Source of the DNA: JBFWQM01 sp050249455
Lineage (GTDB): Bacteria; Pseudomonadota; Alphaproteobacteria; MPNO01; VGEU01
Assembly (NCBI GenBank): GCA_050249455.1
Contig: JBFWQM010000144.1
Location: 1-14,188 of the forward strand
DNA: 14,188 nt
Direction: 5' to 3'
In this document: positions 13,987 to 14,188 of the stretch, in pieces
How the letters are laid out: every line of letters begins with the position of its first letter
Position numbering within the stretch: the first letter of the stretch is position 1
Translations under genes and position numbers: made by a program
The notes under the pieces: generated by a model
Database searches by the model: none
What the model was told of the DNA's origin: nothing
What the model saw: the letters and a program-made list of their open reading frames with translations, nothing else

Positions 13987-14188
13987 TCAGCCCTGCGGCT
14001 CGATCTTCGCGACCTTGACGTATTCCTTCCAGGCGTCGATGTCCTTGATCAGCCGCGCCTGGCCCTGGTCGGGCGTCTCGATCAGCGGGTCGCCGCCGAA
14101 CGAGTTGAGGAACTTCTTCGTCTCCGGGTCGCCGACCGCCTTGACGAACCAGCCGTGGATCACCTCGATCACCGGCTTCGGCGTGCCG
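13987..14188 (-). CDS. TctC/Bug-family tricarboxylate-type solute-binding protein, C-terminal part only
   Basis: These are the last 66 residues of a periplasmic solute-binding protein of the tripartite tricarboxylate transporter (Bug/TctC) family; the rest lies beyond the right edge. The visible part starts in a GTPKPVIEVIHGWF segment and continues with AVGDPETKKFLNSFGGDPL and a C-terminal helix ending AWKEYVKVAKIEPQG. These match the family's TP-x-V-x-KL, DPEV-x-x-x-L-x-x-x-G-x-x-P and W-x-x-VVK-x-AxI pattern. The reading frame is open to the window end, so any internal start is spurious. The ligand cannot be predicted. It faces the asparaginase-like gene. Confidence 0.82.
   Translation of the reverse strand, partial: GTPKPVIEVIHGWFVKAVGDPETKKFLNSFGGDPLIETPDQGQARLIKDIDAWKEYVKVAKIEPQG

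Overview
The window is a very GC-rich (roughly 70% by eye), gene-dense piece of a chromosome, probably from an alphaproteobacterium. This rests on the TRAP and TctC-type solute transporters, the frequent ATGA-type overlaps and the GC-rich dispersed palindromes. It is an inference, not a proof. No tRNA, rRNA, CRISPR array or insertion sequence was seen. No stretch above about 125 bases lacks a gene.

Layout. (1) 21-2681, plus strand: a TRAP transporter, dctP (5' truncated at the window edge), dctQ and dctM. (2) 2683-4124, minus strand, one base from the end of dctM: a fumarylacetoacetate-hydrolase-family enzyme followed by an overlapping SGNH/GDSL hydrolase. (3) 4249-7204, plus strand: a tightly overlapped membrane-fusion adaptor, FtsX/LolC-type permease and ABC ATPase, ordered as in DevBCA-like exporters. 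(4) 7211-7274: a double palindromic repeat between convergent genes. (5) 7285-9849, minus strand: class III CoA-transferase, HMG-CoA-lyase-family enzyme and a small rhodanese. (6) 9947-12142, plus strand: a phospholipid head-group set made of a CDP-alcohol phosphatidyltransferase with an atypical motif, a CdsA-type cytidylyltransferase and a PlsC-type acyltransferase. (7) 12201-13898, plus strand: a 565-residue divergent asparaginase-like protein with its own likely promoter. (8) A long perfect hairpin repeat, then the C-terminal end of a TctC/Bug solute-binding protein on the minus strand, running off the window.

How it fits together. Much of the content suits a heterotroph that takes up organic acids (TRAP, TctC) and processes acids and acyl-CoAs (FAH family, CoA-transferase plus lyase). 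The two most unusual coding features are the asparaginase-like protein, whose usual catalytic Thr-Asp pair reads Ser-Pro, and the phosphatidyltransferase, which has Asn at two of the four conserved Asp positions and sits next to dedicated CDP-lipid and acyl-transfer genes. No defence system or mobile element was found.
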